Source: an uncultured Oscillospiraceae bacterium
GTDB lineage: Bacteria > Bacillota > Clostridia > Oscillospirales > Oscillospiraceae
DNA length: 64,000 nucleotides
Reading direction: 5' to 3'
Assembly (NCBI GenBank): GCA_947626845.1
Contig: CANQTW010000010.1
Span: forward strand, 1-64,000
Position numbers and translations under genes: made by a program
Shown here: positions 61,987 through 64,000 of the stretch, piece by piece
How positions within the stretch are numbered: the first letter of the stretch is position 1
Layout: each line of letters starts with the position of its first letter
The notes under the pieces: generated by a model
Told to the model about the DNA's origin: nothing
The model's database searches: none
The model's input: the letters and a program-made list of their open reading frames with translations, nothing else

Positions 61987-63237
61987 ATGGATCAAAAATG
62001 CGCCGCGCCGCGGCCTCCTATGGGCTGGAACAGCTACGACTACTACGACACGGCGGTCACGGAGGCCGACGTCAGGAAAAACGCCCGGATACTGGCGGAG
62101 AGGCTGAGGGCGTATGGCTGGGAATATGTGGTGGTGGATATCCAATGGTATGCCCACAGGCCCGACAGGATGCGGGAGAAATATCAGTATATACCTTTCA
62201 ATACGCTCCATATGGATGGGTATTCCCGCCTGATCCCCGACCCGGAGCGCTTCCCCTCCGCCGCCGGCGGAGGGGGCTTCAAGCCTCTGGCGGACTATGT
62301 CCATGAGCTGGGCCTCAAGTTCGGCATCCACATCATGCGCGGTATCCCGCGGATCGCCGCCCAGGAGCACCGTCCCGTCCTGGGGACGGAGCAAACCGCC
62401 GATGAGATCGCCGACCCCGCCGATGTGTGCCGCTGGAACCCGGATATGTACGGCGTCCGGGACACAGAGGCCGGACAGGCGTATTACGACAGCCTTGTGG
62501 CGCTCTATGCCTCCTGGGGCGTGGACTTTATCAAGTGCGATGACATCTGCAACACGGACAACTGGGCGGAGCCCTCGGACCGCGCCAGGGCGGGGCGGCA
62601 CGAGATGCGTATGCTCCGCCGCGCCATTGACCGCTGTGGCCGCCCCATTGTTCTGTCCCTGTCCCCCGGCCCCGCGCTTCTGGATATGGCCGATGAGTAC
62701 GCCCGGTGCGCCAATATGTGGCGCATCACCGACGACATGTGGGACAGGTGGGAGCATGTGAGGAACATGTTTGACCGGTGCCGCCTCTGGCAGGGGCTGG
62801 GCCGCGCCGGTGCCTATCCCGACTGCGATATGCTCCCCCTGGGCGTCATCGGCGGGAAGTTTCGGGAGGAGCGTCCCACACGTCTGACGCGGGACGAACA
62901 GCGCACGGTGATGACCCTCTGGTGCGTCTTTGGCTCGCCGCTGATGCTGGGCGCGGAGCTGACGAAGCTGGACGGATGGACGCTGTCGCTTCTGACGAAC
63001 AGGGAACTTTTGGCGCTTTTGGAGCCGGCCAACGCAAGGCGGGAGCTTTCCCATGCCGGGGAGCGAGTGGTCTGGGAGGTCACAACGCCCGCGGGAAGCC
63101 GCTTTCTGGCGGTTTTCAATCTGTCCGATAAACCGATGCCGGGGCTTGACCTTTCCGGCGCCGTGGAGCTGTGGACGGGCGGCGAAGCAGGACCTCTTCT
63201 TCCGCCCCACGGGTGCGGGCTATATAAAATGCCCTGA
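61987..63237 (+). CDS. Glycoside hydrolase family 27 alpha-galactosidase
   Basis: A 416-aa cytoplasmic retaining hydrolase. ATG at 61987 follows GGGGGT. Family start PPMGWNSYDYYDTAV, nucleophile Asp185 in VDFIKCDD, and a later acid/base region (WRITDDMWD, about 240-250). A short beta-sandwich domain closes the protein. Expected to release galactose from raffinose-type sugars or galactomannan fragments, feeding galKET. Confidence 0.9.
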   Translation: MDQKCAAPRPPMGWNSYDYYDTAVTEADVRKNARILAERLRAYGWEYVVVDIQWYAHRPDRMREKYQYIPFNTLHMDGYSRLIPDPERFPSAAGGGGFKPLADYVHELGLKFGIHIMRGIPRIAAQEHRPVLGTEQTADEIADPADVCRWNPDMYGVRDTEAGQAYYDSLVALYASWGVDFIKCDDICNTDNWAEPSDRARAGRHEMRMLRRAIDRCGRPIVLSLSPGPALLDMADEYARCANMWRITDDMWDRWEHVRNMFDRCRLWQGLGRAGAYPDCDMLPLGVIGGKFREERPTRLTRDEQRTVMTLWCVFGSPLMLGAELTKLDGWTLSLLTNRELLALLEPANARRELSHAGERVVWEVTTPAGSRFLAVFNLSDKPMPGLDLSGAVELWTGGEAGPLLPPHGCGLYKMP

Positions 63238-63264
63238 AAAACGCCGTTATTGTGGGGGAGAAAG

Positions 63265-64000
63265 ATGGAGAAGAAAGAGCTTTGGCAACTCTATGAAAAT
63301 ATCCTGAAAAACGAGCTGGTGCCCGCCATGGGCTGTACGGAACCTGTGGCGGTTGCTCTGGCCGGAGCTCTGGCGAGACGGGCTTTGGGCGCCCTGCCGG
63401 AGCGGGTGGAGCTCTCTGTGTCGGGAAACATCATCAAAAACGTCAAAAGCGTCATCGTGCCCCACACCGGAGGCCGACGGGGCCTGCGCACCGCCGTGGC
63501 GGCGGGGATCGTCTGCGGCGACGCCTCCGCCGGTCTGGAGGTGCTCTCCGCCGTCACACAGGCGGACATGGGGGCGCTGGACGCCTATCTTGACACCGCT
63601 GTCATCGTTTTAGAGAAATCCGCCGCCCTGAACCCCTTCGATATCCAGGTGCGCCTCTACGCGGGCGTGGATACCGCCTATGTACGCATCCTCGGCCACC
63701 ATACCAACGTGGTGCGGGTGGAGAAAAACGGCGCGGCCACCGTGGACGTGCCCTATACCGACGGTCCGGCACTTACCTCGGAGGAGAAAAAATATCTGAC
63801 CATCCGAGACATCGTGGACTACGCGGAGAACGCCTGTCTGGAGGCCGTCCGCCCCACCCTCACCCGACAGATGGAGTACAACATGGCCATCGCCCAGGAG
63901 GGCCTTTCCGGCGCCTGGGGCGCGCAGATCGGCAGGACGCTCCTGCACGCCTACGGCGGCACCGTCTGGAACCGCGCCAAGGCCATGGCCGCCGCCGGAT
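63265..64000 (+). CDS. Serine dehydratase alpha-like / L-cysteine desulfidase family protein (3' end outside window)
   Basis: The first 245 residues are seen; the frame is open to the window end. ATG at 63265 follows GGGGGAG. LVPAMGCTEPVAVALAGALA and VSGNIIKNVKSVIVPHTGG are the marks of the UPF0597/CyuA (YhaM) family of iron-sulfur L-cysteine desulfidases, which make pyruvate, ammonia and sulfide. Serine deamination is an alternative. It lies 27 bp after the GH27 gene. Confidence 0.88.
   Translation, partial: MEKKELWQLYENILKNELVPAMGCTEPVAVALAGALARRALGALPERVELSVSGNIIKNVKSVIVPHTGGRRGLRTAVAAGIVCGDASAGLEVLSAVTQADMGALDAYLDTAVIVLEKSAALNPFDIQVRLYAGVDTAYVRILGHHTNVVRVEKNGAATVDVPYTDGPALTSEEKKYLTIRDIVDYAENACLEAVRPTLTRQMEYNMAIAQEGLSGAWGAQIGRTLLHAYGGTVWNRAKAMAAAG

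Overview
The window looks like a chromosomal contig of a gut Oscillospiraceae-type Firmicute (Oscillibacter / Intestinimonas / Flavonifractor-like). This is inferred from the GC-rich backbone, S-layer-homology (SLH) surface proteins, a class III fructose-1,6-bisphosphatase, a large Bacillus-type SRP RNA upstream of dnaX-ybaB, a CIRCE/HrcA site, rpsF-ssb-rpsR, and PPDK. No ribosomal RNA gene is intact, so the genus cannot be fixed.

Region 1 (1-1557) is the 3' part of ppdK. Region 2 (1528-16483) is an AT-rich integrated element of about 15 kb, inserted into the last codons of ppdK at a CAGGC core. It carries two related XRE regulators, small phage-like genes, a ribbon-helix-helix regulator whose operators lie in the spacers of two divergent promoters, an SLH beta-helix surface protein, a small resolvase, a promoter-to-terminator structured RNA upstream of a DUF5659 / HNH / replication-type gene set, a radical SAM gene, and a large serine recombinase. 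There is no relaxase or type IV secretion gene. The recombinase frame runs off the right end of the element and, in the circular form, would join in frame to a 48-codon tail at the left end. Integration therefore changes the integrase C-terminus, while the left end gives ppdK a replacement 3' end.

Region 3 (16.5-31.2 kb) is backbone. It holds a DUF2974 hydrolase, a large S-layer-type protein behind three promoters and a four-copy iteron cluster, cca, murC, a two-gene ThrE-type exporter, an NCS2 purine permease, a purine-type phosphoribosyltransferase, tRNA-Arg and tRNA-Val, a HIT protein and a GNAT acetyltransferase. Region 4 (31.2-39.2 kb) has a Cys-rich SLH protein, the Leloir operon galK-galE-galT and an alpha/beta hydrolase. 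Region 5 (39.4-44.6 kb) has a membrane protein, fbp and the overlapping deoC-udp-cdd nucleoside salvage genes. Region 6 (44.2-51.6 kb) has ybaB, dnaX, SRP RNA, a 162-bp palindromic MITE-like insert at the SRP promoter, a TrmN6-like methyltransferase, rsmI, hsp20 and a DUF1269 protein. Region 7 (51.7-64 kb) has galU, queT, queH, rpsF-ssb-rpsR, a GH2 beta-galactosidase, a two-component system, a sugar-ABC ATPase, a GH27 alpha-galactosidase and a partial cysteine-desulfidase-like gene.

A metabolic theme is galactoside use: GH2 and GH27 release galactose, galKET and galU convert it to UDP-sugars and glucose-1-P, the MsmX-type ATPase can energise oligosaccharide import, and fbp and ppdK act at the gluconeogenic end. 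An interspersed family of intergenic repeats whose hairpins keep pairing while their sequence changes occurs at least six times in the backbone.
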